Origin: Bacteroidia bacterium
GTDB taxonomy: Bacteria > Bacteroidota > Bacteroidia > J057
Assembly: GCA_033391075.1 (NCBI GenBank)
Contig: JAWPMV010000001.1
Location: 4,712,001-4,776,000 of the forward strand
Reading direction: 5' to 3'
DNA: 64,000 nucleotides
Positions 62,957 through 64,000 of the stretch are shown piece after piece. Position 1 is the first letter of the stretch. Each line of letters begins with the position of its first letter. The translations under genes and the position numbers were made by a program. The notes below the pieces were generated by a model. The model saw nothing but the letters and a program-made list of their open reading frames with translations. It was not told the origin of the DNA and searched no databases.

Positions 62957-63916
62957 CTAAGCGATAGCTGCTTCTTTCGCAGCCAGCCATCTTTCTGCAT
63001 CCAGGGCAGCCATACAACCGGTTCCGGCAGCAGTTACTGCCTGACGATATACATTATCAGCAGCATCTCCAGAAACAAATACACCTTCGATATTGGTGAG
63101 AGAAGTCCCGGGCTTATTGATGATATATCCAGCTTCATCCATATCCAACTGTCCTTCAAAAATCTCGGTGCTAGGTTTATGACCAATTGCTACGAAGAAA
63201 GCTCCAACAGGAATTACAGATTCTTCCTGCGTTTGATTATTGATTACATGAACTGCTTCTACTTTTTCCTCTCCACTCAAATCTCTGGCTTCTGTATTCC
63301 AGTAAATCTCGATATTCTCGGCAGCTTTTACCCTTGCCTGCATAATCTTGGAAGCTCGCATTTCGTCTCTTCTCACCATCATATGAACTTTCGAACACAC
63401 TTTGGAAAGATAAAGTGCTTCTTCAGCAGCCGTATCTCCAGCACCTACGATCGCAACCTCCTGACCCCGGAAGAAATATCCATCACAAACAGCACAGGCA
63501 CTTACGCCTCTGTTCATATAGCGCTCTTCGGCATCTATACCCAGCCATTTGGCTGATGCACCGGTAGAAATAATGACCGCATCGGCTGTGTACTCATCTC
63601 CTCCATCGGTTACGAGTTTTTTAGGATTTGCATGCAAATCAACCTTCACGATATTCTCATACTTCATACGGGTTCCAAAGCGATCTGCCTGCTTTCTGAA
63701 ATCTTCCATCATCTCAGGTCCCATAATACCCGTAGGATATCCGGGATAGTTCTCAACATCATTGGTGATCATTAACTGTCCACCTGGTTGCAAACCGCTA
63801 AACATCAAAGGATGCAGTTCTGCCCGTGAGGCATAGATAGCTGCAGTGTATCCGGCAGGGCCAGATCCAATGATGATCACTTTTTCATGCTTGTTTTCTC
63901 CGTTTTCAGTACTCAT
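62957..63916 (-). CDS. trxB: Thioredoxin reductase
   Basis: 319 residues, the standard size. It has an N-terminal FAD-binding IIIGSGPAGYTAAIYASRAEL region, ENYPGYPTGIMGPEMM, the redox-active CAVC (141-144) in SACAVCDGYFFRG, an NADPH-binding VAIVGAGDTAAEEALYLS segment and a C-terminal VFVSGDAADNVYRQAVTAAGTGC FAD motif in pieces. It uses NADPH to reduce thioredoxin in the cytoplasm. The start ATG has a good Shine-Dalgarno (AAAGGAG), unusual among its neighbours. Confidence 0.96.
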   Translation of the reverse strand: MSTENGENKHEKVIIIGSGPAGYTAAIYASRAELHPLMFSGLQPGGQLMITNDVENYPGYPTGIMGPEMMEDFRKQADRFGTRMKYENIVKVDLHANPKKLVTDGGDEYTADAVIISTGASAKWLGIDAEERYMNRGVSACAVCDGYFFRGQEVAIVGAGDTAAEEALYLSKVCSKVHMMVRRDEMRASKIMQARVKAAENIEIYWNTEARDLSGEEKVEAVHVINNQTQEESVIPVGAFFVAIGHKPSTEIFEGQLDMDEAGYIINKPGTSLTNIEGVFVSGDAADNVYRQAVTAAGTGCMAALDAERWLAAKEAAIA

Positions 63917-63947
63917 TATGCTCCTTTATATAAATTAGTATCGGCTA

Positions 63948-63955
63948 CAAAGGTA
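63948..63955 (-). promoter_or_regulatory. -7 promoter box of trxB
   Basis: On the reverse strand TACCTTTG is an exact TAnnTTTG, 31 bp before the trxB ATG. Confidence 0.5.
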
Positions 63956-64000
63956 CAACAATTTTAAAATAAAAATGTCCGCTGGCTTACCAGTTCAGAG

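Overview
The window looks like a chromosomal segment of a free-living, probably gliding or surface-dwelling member of the Bacteroidota, most like the Saprospiria/Lewinella-type lineages (lineage inferred, not tested). The evidence is: many secreted proteins ending in type IX secretion (T9SS) sorting domains of both type A and type B; a PorP/SprF-family outer-membrane protein; a TonB-dependent receptor with a carboxypeptidase-regulatory-like N-terminus; Bacteroidota-type promoters (TAnnTTTG) close to start codons and few Shine-Dalgarno sequences; and moderate-to-low GC.

Left part (1-25.7 kb) is a surface/secretome region. It holds a truncated sorbosone-dehydrogenase-like lipoprotein, a lectin-plus-repeat T9SS protein, a TonB receptor followed by a secreted alpha/beta-hydrolase-like protein that lacks the usual catalytic serine, and a 2043-residue protein with thirteen ~125-residue repeats. 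Two large paralogous secreted redox proteins follow. Each joins a glucose/sorbosone-dehydrogenase propeller to a diheme cytochrome module, carbohydrate-binding-type domains (F5/8C and PA14 in one, ricin-type in the other) and a dockerin-like C-terminus. Next to them is a small T9SS protein with a cohesin-like fold.

Middle part (25.7-42.3 kb) is mostly housekeeping and small regulatory genes: an orphan IS630-type helix-turn-helix fragment, a nucleoside transporter with a lipocalin-like N-terminal extension, an inositol-monophosphatase-family enzyme in an operon with mannose-1-phosphate guanylyltransferase, exonuclease VII small subunit beside an SSB-like DUF3127 protein, a lone response regulator, a large all-helical protein of unknown function, long-form IspG, and a reverse-strand run of a SnoaL-like protein, an AraC regulator, a BAAT-type hydrolase and a Crp/Fnr regulator.

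At 41-52 kb is a probable envelope-polysaccharide neighbourhood. An acyl carrier protein and methyltransferase are divergent from an FkbH-like glyceryl-transfer/phosphatase protein. Then come a DUF1972 glycosyltransferase in one transcription unit with an NHL/PKD type-B T9SS protein and a PorP/SprF-TSP3-OmpA fusion, and a WecA/MraY-like lipid-carrier sugar transferase. RNase HII and a 4'-phosphopantetheinyl transferase follow (the latter could activate the ACP), then tRNA-Val(GAC).

The right end (53.9-64 kb) has a 1563-residue MAM/SprB/PKD T9SS protein, a Fur-family regulator, long-form IspH (with IspG giving two MEP-pathway enzymes), a stand-alone copy of the same diheme cytochrome module, CysQ and thioredoxin reductase. 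Several clean factor-independent terminators delimit the units. Repeats of note are a ~94-bp REP-like palindrome at 61.9 kb, a GC-rich hairpin cluster at 31.2 kb and a decayed tandem repeat at 32.9-33.3 kb. No CRISPR array, prophage, rRNA or complete insertion sequence was seen.
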